Source: Acrocarpospora macrocephala (GTDB taxonomy: Bacteria; Actinomycetota; Actinomycetes; Streptosporangiales; Streptosporangiaceae). Taken from it: a DNA stretch of 57,791 nt. Numbering within the stretch: position 1 is the first letter of the stretch; every line of letters starts with the position of its first letter. This document shows, one piece after another, positions 32,810 to 41,715 of the stretch. The stretch spans positions 97,918 to 155,708 of the forward strand of contig NZ_BLAE01000023.1 of the NCBI RefSeq assembly GCF_009687865.1, in the 5' to 3' direction. The position numbers and the translations under genes are program-made. The notes below the pieces were generated by a model. It made no database searches and was not told the DNA's origin. It saw only the letters and a list, made by a program, of their open reading frames with translations.

Positions 32810-34335
32810 GGGCGCTCCTCAAGGATCTCGGTGGCCGGGTTGTAGTAGCCGTCAGCCTGCTCGATCACGCCGTCCAGGCCCTTGCCGCGGTCGGCGGGGC
32901 GGCGGGTGACGCCGAAGGTGCCGCCGGCGATGGCGGTGAGCAGGCCGTCGTCGGCGACCCGGCCGAGCAGGTCCACGGTCTCGGCGAGCACCCGCCGGGC
33001 GCGTTCGACGATGAAACCGCCGGGCGCGGGATGGAAGTCCTCGGCGAGCGCGCCCGCGGCCCGCCGGACGTAGCGCACGTTCTCCAGGGCCAGGTCGCGG
33101 TCGGAGAGCCAGGGCGTGTGGATGCCCTCGGTCATCATGCCGATCAGGATGATCGACTGGCCGGTCAGCACGCCGGCCAGGTTGAAGAACGCGTCCAGCA
33201 GGTACCCGGCGAAGATGTTGCCGGTCATGTGCTTGGTGGGCGGCATGTACTTGAGCGGCGCGTCGGGGAACAGCTCGCGGACCAGCTGCGCGTGCGCCAG
33301 CTCCAGCCTGAACGAATCCGGCAAATCCGGATTTATCTCGAAAGCGTGGCCGAGGCCGAGCTGGCTGTCGGTCAGTCCGGCCTCGTGGCCGAATCGTTCG
33401 TTGAGGAGCTGGGAGGCGATCACCGTGTGCGCGGCGTCGACCGCGTCCGCCGTGGTCAGGTAGTTGTCCTCGCCGGTGTTGATGACGATTCCGGCGCGCG
33501 CGTGGATCTGCCGGGAGAAGCGCTGGTCGATGAAGGTGCGTTTGGGGTTGATGTCGCGGAAGATGATGCCGTACATGCAGTCGTTGAGCATCATGTCGAG
33601 GCGTTCGAGACCGGCCAGCGTGGCGATCTCCGGCATGCACAGCCCGCTGGCGTAGTTGGTCAGCCGGACATACCGCCCCAGCTCCCCCGACACCTCGTCG
33701 AGCGCGGCCCGCATCAGCCGGAAGTTCTCCTGCGTGGCGTACGTCCCGGCGTACCCCTGCCGGGTGGCGCCCTCGGGCACGAAGTCCAGCAGCGACTGCC
33801 CGGTCGAGCGGATCACCGCGATCACGTCCGCCCCCTCCCGGGCGGCGGCCTGCGCCTGCGGAATGTCCTCATAGATGTCGCCGGTGGCCACGATCAGATA
33901 GACCCACGGCGGCTCCGGATCCCCGTGCTTGCCCAGCAGCCGATCCCGATCGGCCCGGTTCGCGTCGATCCTCGCGATCCCGCGCGCCACCGCCTCCCGT
34001 GCCCGCTTCCCGGCCTGTACGGCTTGCGCCCCCTCCGGCACCTCGAACCGCGCGCTCACCAGCTCCCGCGGATCCTGGTGCTCCCGCAACGCGTGGAACA
34101 CCGGCAACGCGATCCCGTGCTCTAGCCCGACCTGCGCCCGCACGGCGTCCACGATCCGGTTCACCCAAGGTGTGCCGTCCGCGTCGGCCCCGCTCACCCC
34201 GGCCAGCCGGAGCACGGCGCGCTCCACCGACACGGTCGTGTGCGTGCGCGCCAGCTCGATGATCGGCTCGGCCGCCCGCGCCGCCAGCCGCCTGGCCTTC
34301 GCGACGACCTCGGGATCCAGGCCCAGCTTGCTCAC
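32806..34335 (-). CDS. kamD: Lysine 5,6-aminomutase alpha subunit
   Basis: 509 residues from GTG 34335, with GAGGGGAGA 6-8 nt upstream. The length and whole-protein pattern match KamD (the large PLP-cradling TIM-barrel subunit): VYLIVATGDIYEDIPQAQAAA, TRQGYAGTYATQENFRLMR, MLNDCMYGIIFRDINPKRT, IVINTGEDNYLTTADAVDAAHTV and PTKHMTGNIF. It overlaps kdd and kamE by 4 bp. It partners with KamE to make 3,5-diaminohexanoate from L-beta-lysine (or 2,5-diaminohexanoate from D-lysine). Confidence 0.95.
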   Translation of the reverse strand: MSKLGLDPEVVAKARRLAARAAEPIIELARTHTTVSVERAVLRLAGVSGADADGTPWVNRIVDAVRAQVGLEHGIALPVFHALREHQDPRELVSARFEVPEGAQAVQAGKRAREAVARGIARIDANRADRDRLLGKHGDPEPPWVYLIVATGDIYEDIPQAQAAAREGADVIAVIRSTGQSLLDFVPEGATRQGYAGTYATQENFRLMRAALDEVSGELGRYVRLTNYASGLCMPEIATLAGLERLDMMLNDCMYGIIFRDINPKRTFIDQRFSRQIHARAGIVINTGEDNYLTTADAVDAAHTVIASQLLNERFGHEAGLTDSQLGLGHAFEINPDLPDSFRLELAHAQLVRELFPDAPLKYMPPTKHMTGNIFAGYLLDAFFNLAGVLTGQSIILIGMMTEGIHTPWLSDRDLALENVRYVRRAAGALAEDFHPAPGGFIVERARRVLAETVDLLGRVADDGLLTAIAGGTFGVTRRPADRGKGLDGVIEQADGYYNPATEILEERP

Positions 34336-35477
34336 GCGAGTCTCCCCTCGAACAGCCCGCGCACGCCAGGCTCGGATCGCAGCAGGTCCAGGGCCAGGTC
34401 GGCGTGGCCGGGGGCGTACCCGTTGCCGACCAGCATGGTCACGTCGGCGGCGAGCCCTTCTGCGCCGAGAGCGGCCGCGCTGAACGAGGTCGCCATCGAG
34501 AAGAAGATCACGGTGCCGCCGTCCCGGGTGGCCAGGATGGAGCCGTGCTCGCAGCCGGGCACGTCCACGCAGACCACGGTCACGTCCGCCGGACCTCCCG
34601 CCTGGGAGACGGCCGCGGCGAGCGCGACCGGATCGCGGGCGTCGGCGATGACGACCTCGTCGGCGAGCCCGGCGGTGGTTAGCTTTTCTGCTTCCCTGGC
34701 GTGCGGCACTATGCCGATCAGCCTCGCGGCCCCGGCACGCCGGGCGGCGGCCAGCGACAGCGATCCGCTCTTCCCGGCAGCGCCGATCACCGCCACCACC
34801 GAGCCCGGGGTGACCACCCGCTGGGTGAGGGCGGGCGCACCGCAGACGTCCATGACGGACAAGGCCAGCGGGACCGGCAGATCGTAAGGCAGCACGGCCG
34901 CGATCGAGCGGGCGAACAGGATCGCGTGGCCTTCGGCGGGCACCTGCTCGGAGTGCCCGTCCCAGCGGGCGAGCCCGTCGGTGATCCGCAACGGGGTGAG
35001 GGTCAGCGACACCAGCGTGGCCACCCGATCGCCGGGCTTCAGCCCGAGCGGCGATTCCGGCGTGACCTCGTCCACGACGCCGACCAGCATGCCGCCGGAC
35101 CCGGTGACCGGGTTGTGCATCTTGCCGCGCGCCTCGATGATCGCGAGAACCTCCGCGCGCACCGCGTCGCCGTGCTTGTCCGACAGCTGCCGGAAGGAAG
35201 CCGCGTCCAGGTTGAGCCGTTCGACCCGGATCCGCACCTCCCCCGGCCACAACTCGGGCGAGGCGTCCAGTCGCTCGGCCGCCTGCGGCAACACCCCGAC
35301 GGGAGCCACCACCCGATGCAGGCCCACCGGTGAGCCAGGCGGGCGCGCGCTCGCGTCCGCTGATGAGCCGGTCGAGCTCAAGCCCCCCGCGCGCCCTTGA
35401 TGCGAGTCCAGCGGTGACGCGGTCCAACCGCCGTCTTCGCGGGGAACAGCCGCCGGGGAAACGCCGGGCTCTCGCAT
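34332..35477 (-). CDS. kdd: L-erythro-3,5-diaminohexanoate dehydrogenase
   Basis: About 381 residues from ATG 35477, preceded by GAGGA; a GTG one codon earlier is also possible. The first ~50 residues are low-complexity (Gly, Ser, Ala, Pro) before the conserved start GSPVGLHRVVAPVGVLPQAAERLD. NAD binding is shown by SVVAVIGAAGKSGSLSLAAARRAG. Kdd oxidises 3,5-diaminohexanoate to 5-amino-3-oxohexanoate. It is the first gene of the operon and faces kce across a palindrome. The N-terminal extension is unusual compared with clostridial Kdd. Confidence 0.92.
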   Translation of the reverse strand: MREPGVSPAAVPREDGGWTASPLDSHQGRAGGLSSTGSSADASARPPGSPVGLHRVVAPVGVLPQAAERLDASPELWPGEVRIRVERLNLDAASFRQLSDKHGDAVRAEVLAIIEARGKMHNPVTGSGGMLVGVVDEVTPESPLGLKPGDRVATLVSLTLTPLRITDGLARWDGHSEQVPAEGHAILFARSIAAVLPYDLPVPLALSVMDVCGAPALTQRVVTPGSVVAVIGAAGKSGSLSLAAARRAGAARLIGIVPHAREAEKLTTAGLADEVVIADARDPVALAAAVSQAGGPADVTVVCVDVPGCEHGSILATRDGGTVIFFSMATSFSAAALGAEGLAADVTMLVGNGYAPGHADLALDLLRSEPGVRGLFEGRLA

Positions 35478-35507
35478 CACTCACCGTCCTCACTTCGAAC
35501 ACGCACG

Positions 35508-35573
35508 GAACCGATCACTCAAGAACCGATTCACTTCGATCACGGGGAAACGATTCCTGAGTCATGACTCAGG
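35508..35573. promoter_or_regulatory. Divergent control region of the lysine-degradation genes: palindrome plus direct repeats
   Basis: CCTGAGTCATGACTCAGG (35556-35573) is a perfect 18-bp palindrome in the 141 bp between kdd and kce. Upstream of it, GAACCGAT occurs twice, 15 bp apart (35508 and 35523). The palindrome lies 46 bp before the kce start and 79 bp before kdd, so one regulator could serve both sides. No regulator gene is adjacent. Confidence 0.65.
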
Positions 35574-35618
35574 GAAACATCTTGTCCCACCCCATCGCTA
35601 GCAGGCAATATCTGGCAC

Positions 35619-36443
35619 ATGACTGCCGCGACCCTCATCACCGTCGCTCCCACCGGAGCGGAGGCGGACAAAACCAGAACTCCCGCCCTCCCGGTCACCC
35701 TGGACGAGCTGGTGGCCACCGCGATCGCCTGCCAGGCGGCGGGCGCGGCCGTCATCCACGTGCACATCCGCGATGACAAGGCCCGACCGACCCTGGACCT
35801 CCCCCGCCTCAAGGACACGGTCGCCGCGCTGCGCGCCCACACCTCGCTGATCGTGCAACTCTCCACCGGCGGCGCGGTCACCGACCCCTACGAGGACCGC
35901 CTGAACGTCCTCCAAGCAGCCCCCGACGCCTGCTCCCTGACCTGCGGCACCGTCAACTTCGGCGACGACGTCTTCATGAACCCGTGGGGCTTCATCACCG
36001 ACCTCTACCAGGCCACCCAGGAAAAGGGCATCGTCCCCGAATTCGAACTCTTCGACCTCGGCCACGTGGTCACTTTGCACCGCCTCCTATCGGCGTACGG
36101 CCCACCTCACGGCGGCCACATCCACTGCGACCTGGTCATGGGCGTGCCTGGCGGCTTCGACGGCGACCTCCGTACGATGGCCGCCGCCATCCAGGCCCTC
36201 CCGGACGGCGCGACCTGGTCCGCGACCGGAATCGGCCGGACCTCGGTCCCGGTCCTGCTGGCGGCCCTGTCCGCGGGCGGCCATCTCCGCGTCGGCATGG
36301 AGGACACCCTCACCTTCGCCAAGGGCAGACCCGTACGCGACAACGCCGAACTCGTCACCCGAGCCGCCTCAGCCGCCACCCTCGCCCAGCGCCCCCCGAT
36401 GACCACCGCCGCCGCTCGCACATTCCTGGGTATTGACGACTGA
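35619..36443 (+). CDS. kce: 3-keto-5-aminohexanoate cleavage enzyme
   Basis: 274 residues from ATG 35619. The BKACE family zinc site is visible in AAVIHVHIRDD (two histidines) and GMEDTL (glutamate). Family landmarks STGG, SLTCGTVNFGDDVFMNPWGF and PEFELFDLGHV are in order. Kce condenses 5-amino-3-oxohexanoate with acetyl-CoA and splits it into acetoacetate and 3-aminobutyryl-CoA. The other genes of that pathway are divergent, which fixes the substrate with good confidence. Confidence 0.93.
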   Translation: MTAATLITVAPTGAEADKTRTPALPVTLDELVATAIACQAAGAAVIHVHIRDDKARPTLDLPRLKDTVAALRAHTSLIVQLSTGGAVTDPYEDRLNVLQAAPDACSLTCGTVNFGDDVFMNPWGFITDLYQATQEKGIVPEFELFDLGHVVTLHRLLSAYGPPHGGHIHCDLVMGVPGGFDGDLRTMAAAIQALPDGATWSATGIGRTSVPVLLAALSAGGHLRVGMEDTLTFAKGRPVRDNAELVTRAASAATLAQRPPMTTAAARTFLGIDD

Positions 36444-36498
36444 TATCCAGTGGATCAGCGGTCTGGACGTGACGACCGAGTGAGATGAAGATCGACGG

Positions 36499-39387
36499 GT
36501 GCGGTACACACGGGTCCGGCTTCTGATCATCGCCGCAGCCGTCGCGGTAATCGCGACCGCCGAGGCGGTGGCGGTGTTCCAGCTTCCGGCACCCCCATCG
36601 GTCACGGAAATCCACGAGCCGGAGGAGGTGGCGCCCGAAGACGAACCCACCCCGCCGGCTCCGGACGTTGTCGTGAGCCCCGCCAAGGTCCCGCCGGACT
36701 TCGAGGTGGCGGTGACCGCGCGATGCCGCGGAGAATCGGCGATGGCGGTGTCGGAGATGTTCCAGTACTCGTACAGCCTGTCTGATGTGACCAGCGCCGG
36801 GTTGGCGACCGGAACGGTGTATGTGGGGGGCAACGTCCCGCCAGGCACGTACGAGGTGAAGGTCAAGTGCGCGACCGGTCCCTTGTACGGCAGCGCGCAG
36901 CTCCAGGTGGTCCCACCTCCGGGCGGGGTCACCCGCGGGGAGGGTCTCACCGCCATGACCCGGGTCACCGTGACCACGGCGCCGAGGGACGAGATCGAAG
37001 AGGCGCTGCGGCCCCGATTCGAGGAGCCCGCCGATGCGATTTACGTCAAGATCGGTGTCGCCCATGAATGGCGTTTGCGAGCCGACGACCCTGATCTCGC
37101 CCGGCTGCGCTCCGGAGCGGCTCTGACGGCACCCGGCTTCGTGGAGGAAAGGCTCGGGGAGGTGGCGGCGTTCACCGAAGGCGCGGATCTGTCGGTGCAG
37201 TTCGGTGTACCCCGGCTCCGGATCGACCCGAAGTCCGGTCAGGTTGTCGTCACGGTGACCGGTGCCGGCTACGCCACCTGCGGTCAGATCGGCGCCCGGA
37301 GCTGCCGTCTCTCGTTCTGGCCTCCCATGCCCGGGGAAGGAATCACCCGCCCCGCCTCCCACGAGATCATCGTGACCGCGCCAGGGTTGATGGTCATGGG
37401 TGTGACGGGGGCCACGCCTGGGGCGCAGGAGCATGACAGCATTCGGTTCGACGGGACCCGGATCACTCGTGTCGTCTTCGGTGAGGACACGCCGGATTCG
37501 GTGGCGGGAGTGGCCGCATATCTCGCGGGAGATTCATACGGCGACGTCGTCCTGGATCCGGGGGAGACTGACATGCCCCCCGGCGAGCAGATGTCGTGGC
37601 AGTTCGCATCCGCGCTCTACGCGGTCGTGTTCCTGGTGATCTTCGCGGTGATGTGGACGTTCGTGCGATCGCTCGGGGTGGTTTGGTGGCGGCGCCGGGA
37701 CAACTGGCTGCTGGTGCTCTGGGTTGTGATCTTCTATGCCGCCGGTGCCGCCGCACCGGACCTGACGACGGGGTTGACGGCGCTCATATACGGACTGCTG
37801 CTCGGCGGCCTGCCCGTTCTCGTGCTCGTGCTGGCCGGCCGGAGGATGGGCCCGCCACCGTGGCCGGGTTCGGTGCTCACCCTCACGTCGATCGCGGGCG
37901 CGCTGGCGGGAGCCTTACTGGCAGGATCAGGCCTGGCGGTCTTGACGGAGACTTCTTGGTGGCTGGTCATCCTGCTCCCGATTGCCGCCTTACTGGCGAC
38001 GACCCTCCGGCGAACGCGGCGGCACGCGCCCATGATCGCCGTCCTCCTCCTGGGCACGGGCGTTCTGGTCACCGTCCGCATCGGGCAGCTCGGGTGGGCG
38101 CCCGGGTACGCGACCTGGTCGTCGCTCCTGGCCCTGGACGTGATCCTGCTGCTGGGCGCGGGCTGGGCGGTGGCCGCCGGACGCTGGCCGGCGCGGGGGT
38201 TCCTGTGGTTGGGAGCGACCCTGATCCTGGCCATCACGGTCGCCATGTGGCAGACCCAAGCCGAATCGATACCGCTCATCATGAGCTGGGATGAGTTCGC
38301 CCTGCTGATCCCCGGCGTGTCCGTCACCGCTCCCCTCCTCCTCGCCCTGCTGTCGGTGATGTTGGTGGTGCGGCTGCGGCGACTGGGTCACTCCCCCGCC
38401 GCCGTCTTCGCGGGCGAGGCGTCCAGCACGATGACGCTGGGGCTCTTCCTGACCCAGCTCGTTCTTGCCCTGGCCTACGTCTCCCTGACCCTCGCGGCGC
38501 TGGTCACCATCGTCATCATGTGGGCCACCGTGGAGTGGTTGTTGTCCGGCCCGGCCGCCCTGCGGGCGAAAAGCGGCCCGGACGTGACGGGCGAGCAGCA
38601 TCGTGCGCTGGTCCGGGCGATGGTGGGCCGGCGTTTCGCCCGTGCCGCCCTCACCGACCTCCTGCGGCAGGGCCGCGGCCGGGTGGCCGCCGGGGAGATG
38701 CCGGTGGCGGTCTTCGAGAAGCAGCGGCGCACCCTGCTGAGGGCGAGCGACGACGCCACCGGACCGATCGACTCCGACCTCGCGCTCTCCACGGCCGCGG
38801 GGCGCACGCCGTGGCAGGGGGCCGTCGCCGCCTTCGGGGTCGGGCTGGTGCTGTCGATTCCGTTCACCACCGTCAGGCTGATCCAGACGACCTCGCCGGA
38901 CGGCTGGGTCCCGGTCCTGGCGACCGCGTCGATCGCGCCACTGCTGTGCGCGATCTTCGGCTTCTTCTATCCTCGGGTCCGCGGCGACCAGCCGCTCAGC
39001 AAGTCGCTGTCCCTGCTGCTGGCCGCGGTGGTCATCGCCCTTCCTTCGCACGTGTCCTCGCTTGTCGTCACGCTGACCGCCGACCCTGCCGCGTTCGTCA
39101 CGCCGCTGCCCACGCCGGCCGAAGTGCTGATCGGAGCCGTGCTCGCGATGGGCAATCTGACCGTGGTCTGTCTCGGGCTCGGGCTCTTCTGGGAGTGGCG
39201 GCTGCTGCGGCTGGCCACCGAACCCTGGGTCCGGATCCGCAGCCTGCGCAGCGCCCGCGCGGTCGCCGCCCCGCTCACCGCCGTGGTGATCGCCGCCGGG
39301 ACCGCGGTGGCGACGGCGCTGGTCAACAACGCTGTCGCCCCGCTGCCGACCGTCAGCGTGACAAGGCCGCCCGCCGAAAATCCCTGA
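36499..39387 (+). CDS. Large multi-domain membrane protein of unknown function
   Basis: 962 residues from GTG 36499. Residues 8-27 are a signal or anchor helix. An extracytoplasmic part (about 28-370) includes a Pro/Glu-rich linker, an Ig-like region with PGTYEVKVKC, and a beta-rich segment with two close cysteines (ATCGQIGARSCRL). About 14 membrane helices follow from 375 on, interrupted by a charged cytosolic loop around 690-770. Possibly related to actinobacterial DUF6185-like proteins, which I could not confirm. At least two TTA codons occur, rare in this genome. It begins 55 bp after kce; co-transcription is possible but no shared role is evident. Confidence 0.7.
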   Translation: MRYTRVRLLIIAAAVAVIATAEAVAVFQLPAPPSVTEIHEPEEVAPEDEPTPPAPDVVVSPAKVPPDFEVAVTARCRGESAMAVSEMFQYSYSLSDVTSAGLATGTVYVGGNVPPGTYEVKVKCATGPLYGSAQLQVVPPPGGVTRGEGLTAMTRVTVTTAPRDEIEEALRPRFEEPADAIYVKIGVAHEWRLRADDPDLARLRSGAALTAPGFVEERLGEVAAFTEGADLSVQFGVPRLRIDPKSGQVVVTVTGAGYATCGQIGARSCRLSFWPPMPGEGITRPASHEIIVTAPGLMVMGVTGATPGAQEHDSIRFDGTRITRVVFGEDTPDSVAGVAAYLAGDSYGDVVLDPGETDMPPGEQMSWQFASALYAVVFLVIFAVMWTFVRSLGVVWWRRRDNWLLVLWVVIFYAAGAAAPDLTTGLTALIYGLLLGGLPVLVLVLAGRRMGPPPWPGSVLTLTSIAGALAGALLAGSGLAVLTETSWWLVILLPIAALLATTLRRTRRHAPMIAVLLLGTGVLVTVRIGQLGWAPGYATWSSLLALDVILLLGAGWAVAAGRWPARGFLWLGATLILAITVAMWQTQAESIPLIMSWDEFALLIPGVSVTAPLLLALLSVMLVVRLRRLGHSPAAVFAGEASSTMTLGLFLTQLVLALAYVSLTLAALVTIVIMWATVEWLLSGPAALRAKSGPDVTGEQHRALVRAMVGRRFARAALTDLLRQGRGRVAAGEMPVAVFEKQRRTLLRASDDATGPIDSDLALSTAAGRTPWQGAVAAFGVGLVLSIPFTTVRLIQTTSPDGWVPVLATASIAPLLCAIFGFFYPRVRGDQPLSKSLSLLLAAVVIALPSHVSSLVVTLTADPAAFVTPLPTPAEVLIGAVLAMGNLTVVCLGLGLFWEWRLLRLATEPWVRIRSLRSARAVAAPLTAVVIAAGTAVATALVNNAVAPLPTVSVTRPPAENP

Positions 39388-39415
39388 TTACACAACGTGA
39401 GCGTCCGCGTACACT
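39388..39415 (+). promoter_or_regulatory. Candidate promoter of the amine oxidase gene
   Basis: TTACAC (39388-39393) and TACACT (39410-39415) are 16 bp apart and fit a vegetative -35/-10 pair; the start codon lies 40 bp downstream behind GAGGAAGG. Confidence 0.4.
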
Positions 39416-39455
39416 GGATTATCGTCAGGCCCCCCTGAGGAAGGACTCTGCACGC

Positions 39456-40949
39456 ATGAGGGATCTCCCCGCTCCCGCCTCCGCCGAGCTGGTCGCGGCG
39501 GGGGCTGCCCAACCCGACCCGGGGGTGCGGGTCCCCGCCGAGCTGGTCGCCATGGCGTCGAACGGGCTGGCCGGGGTGTCCACGCCGAAGCGGGTGCTGG
39601 TGATCGGGGCCGGGATGGCCGGGCTGGTGGCCGCGTACGAGCTGATCGGGCGGGGGCATGAGGTGACCGTGCTGGAGGCGCAAGATCGGGTGGGCGGCCG
39701 GGTCCACACCCTGCGCGGCTTCGCGCCCGGCCTGTACGCGGAGGCGGGTGCCATGCGCATCCCCCGGGTGCACGACCTGACCCTGGAATACTGCCATCGG
39801 TTCGGCCTGGACCTGCGCCCGTTCGTGATGGACAACCCCCGCACGCTCGCCTACATCCAGGGCAAACGCCTCACCATGGGCCAGCTCGACGCCGAACCCG
39901 ACCTGCTCGATTTCGACCTGGCGCCCCACGAGCAGGGCCGTACGTACACGGATCTATGGCGAGAAGCCACCGCCGAGATCCACGACCTGTACGCCCAGGA
40001 GGGCGAGAACGCCCTGGACCGGCTCTGCGCCGAATACGACCGCTACTCGATCCGGGCGTTCCTCCTCGAACGCGGCTTCTCCCCCGGCGCCATCGAGCTC
40101 TACGGGATCATGAGCTTCCGCGAGGCCAACCTGAACGCCGCCATCATCGAGCAGTTCCGCGAGATCATCGGCCGCGCCTTCGAGGACATGCAGGAGATCG
40201 TGGGCGGCTCCGACCGGCTGCCGACCGCGTTGTACCAGCAGATCAAGGACCAGGTCAGGTTCGGCCACGAGGTGCACGCGATCGAGCAGGACGCCGACGG
40301 CGTGCGCCTGCACGTGCGCACCACCACCGGCCACACCACCCTCACCGCCGACTACGCGATCTGCACGATCCCCTTCTCGGTCCTCCGCGACGTCGAGATC
40401 ACCCCGCCCTTCTCCCGGGGCAAACAACGCGCGATCCGCGAACTCCACTACAACGCCTCCACCAAGATCCTCTTCCAGGTCCGCCGCCGCTTCTGGGAAC
40501 GAACCGACGGGATCGTCGGCGGCACCACCGTCACCGACCTCCCGATCCGCCGCATCTGCTACCCCTCCTTCTCCGACCCCCACGAGGACCGCGCCGTCCT
40601 GCTCGCCAGCTACACCTGGGGCCAGGACGCCCTGCGCTGGGGCGCCATGTCCCGAGAACGCCGCATCCAGCAGGCCCTCGAAGACGTCGCCAAAGTCCAC
40701 CCCGAAATCAACGACACCTTCGAATTCGGCGTCAGCCACTGCTGGTACGACGACCCGTGGGCGGCCGGGGCGTTCGCGCTGTTCGAGCCGCAGCAGCAGT
40801 CCGGCCTGCACGAGGACATCCTCAAGCCGGAAGGCCGGATCCATTTCGCCGGTGAGCACTGCTCGCTCTGGCACGCCTGGATCGAGGGGGCATTGGAATC
40901 GGGACTACGCGCGGCCACCGCCGTACATGAATCGATGGATCAACGCTAG
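39456..40949 (+). CDS. Flavin amine/amino-acid oxidase
   Basis: 497 residues from ATG 39456 with GAGGAAGG upstream. The N-terminal ~45 residues precede the FAD dinucleotide fold RVLVIGAGMAGLVAAYELIGRGHEVTVLEAQDRVGGRV. The C-terminal FAD contact FAGEHCSLWHAWIEGALESG is also typical. It belongs to the monoamine oxidase / L-amino-acid oxidase superfamily. Its 3' end overlaps the next, convergent small gene by 4 bp. A link to lysine or another amine is only a guess from its place after the lysine genes. Confidence 0.9.
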   Translation: MRDLPAPASAELVAAGAAQPDPGVRVPAELVAMASNGLAGVSTPKRVLVIGAGMAGLVAAYELIGRGHEVTVLEAQDRVGGRVHTLRGFAPGLYAEAGAMRIPRVHDLTLEYCHRFGLDLRPFVMDNPRTLAYIQGKRLTMGQLDAEPDLLDFDLAPHEQGRTYTDLWREATAEIHDLYAQEGENALDRLCAEYDRYSIRAFLLERGFSPGAIELYGIMSFREANLNAAIIEQFREIIGRAFEDMQEIVGGSDRLPTALYQQIKDQVRFGHEVHAIEQDADGVRLHVRTTTGHTTLTADYAICTIPFSVLRDVEITPPFSRGKQRAIRELHYNASTKILFQVRRRFWERTDGIVGGTTVTDLPIRRICYPSFSDPHEDRAVLLASYTWGQDALRWGAMSRERRIQQALEDVAKVHPEINDTFEFGVSHCWYDDPWAAGAFALFEPQQQSGLHEDILKPEGRIHFAGEHCSLWHAWIEGALESGLRAATAVHESMDQR

Positions 40950-41224
40950 TCCGACACGATCAGGTTCGGGTCCGCCAGGGACTGCATCGCCTCGTCGGAC
41001 ATGTAGACCAGCGCCTCCAGCACGAGCGGATCGATGTAGCGGGCCTGGCCGGACGTGACGTCTCTCAGGACGGCCCTGGGCACGCGCCCTGACGTGTCGA
41101 CCGATATCTCGATGGAGGCGAACTCGTTGCCGACCACTACTCCTTTGGCGAAAGCATCGAGCGACTCCCGCTTCGAGCCGTTGAGGCCGGCCATGGCATA
41201 CCTCGAATCCGGTGTCTCGGTCAC
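40946..41224 (-). CDS. Small protein at the end of the aromatic-oxygenase operon
   Basis: 92 residues. It follows the oxygenase beta-subunit gene by 5 bp on the same strand, so it is probably translated with it. The sequence (FAKGVVVGNEFASIEISVDTSGRVPRAVLRDVTSGQARYIDPLVLEALVYMSD) is well-formed and mixed alpha/beta, with no signal peptide or membrane segment. I do not recognise the family. It may support the oxygenase, but this is inference from place alone. Confidence 0.7.
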   Translation of the reverse strand: MTETPDSRYAMAGLNGSKRESLDAFAKGVVVGNEFASIEISVDTSGRVPRAVLRDVTSGQARYIDPLVLEALVYMSDEAMQSLADPNLIVSD

Positions 41225-41229
41225 GTCGA

Positions 41230-41715
41230 TCAGATGAGGAACGTCATGTTGCCCAGCGGTTCGTCGGCGTCAAGCAACACTACTTTCTTACTGCGCAGCT
41301 TGAAGCCCGACAGCGTGCGCCGCAGCGTGTAGTGGCAGCGGGCGGCGTAGACCGACTTGCGGCCCAGGCGCAGCTCGACCATGATCGCCCGAGCGGTGGC
41401 CTCGACGGTCCCCTCCTCGCCCTCGGGGTTCACGACGCGGATGTTTCCGACCACCCGGCACACCTTCGACCGGGGCTCCTGCGAGTGAGCCCCTCCGGTC
41501 GTCAGCCGAAAGCAGCGTTCTTCCAGGCGGGCGCGATCGTCGTAGATGATCGAGACGTGCTTCGCCGGGTCGTAGTCGTCAAGATTGCAGGGCACCCAGT
41601 AGGTGCACGGATCGTCCCACAGCGCGAGCCACTCCTCGTACGCGCCGGCGTCGGCCAGCTCGGCCTCCAGGAGCAGGAACTCGGTCACGTCGCCGAGCAG
41701 GGCCATGTCGGTCAC
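41230..41715 (-). CDS. Aromatic-ring-hydroxylating dioxygenase beta subunit
   Basis: 161 residues from GTG 41715, overlapping the alpha-subunit stop by 4 bp. The cystatin-like fold of small oxygenase subunits is visible: DVTEFLLLEAELADAGAYEEWLALWDDPCTYWVPC, then DDRARLEERCFRL, and a final FKLRSKKVVLLDADE strand. It packs with the Rieske alpha subunit in an alpha3beta3 enzyme. The length is usual. Confidence 0.92.
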   Translation of the reverse strand: MTDMALLGDVTEFLLLEAELADAGAYEEWLALWDDPCTYWVPCNLDDYDPAKHVSIIYDDRARLEERCFRLTTGGAHSQEPRSKVCRVVGNIRVVNPEGEEGTVEATARAIMVELRLGRKSVYAARCHYTLRRTLSGFKLRSKKVVLLDADEPLGNMTFLI

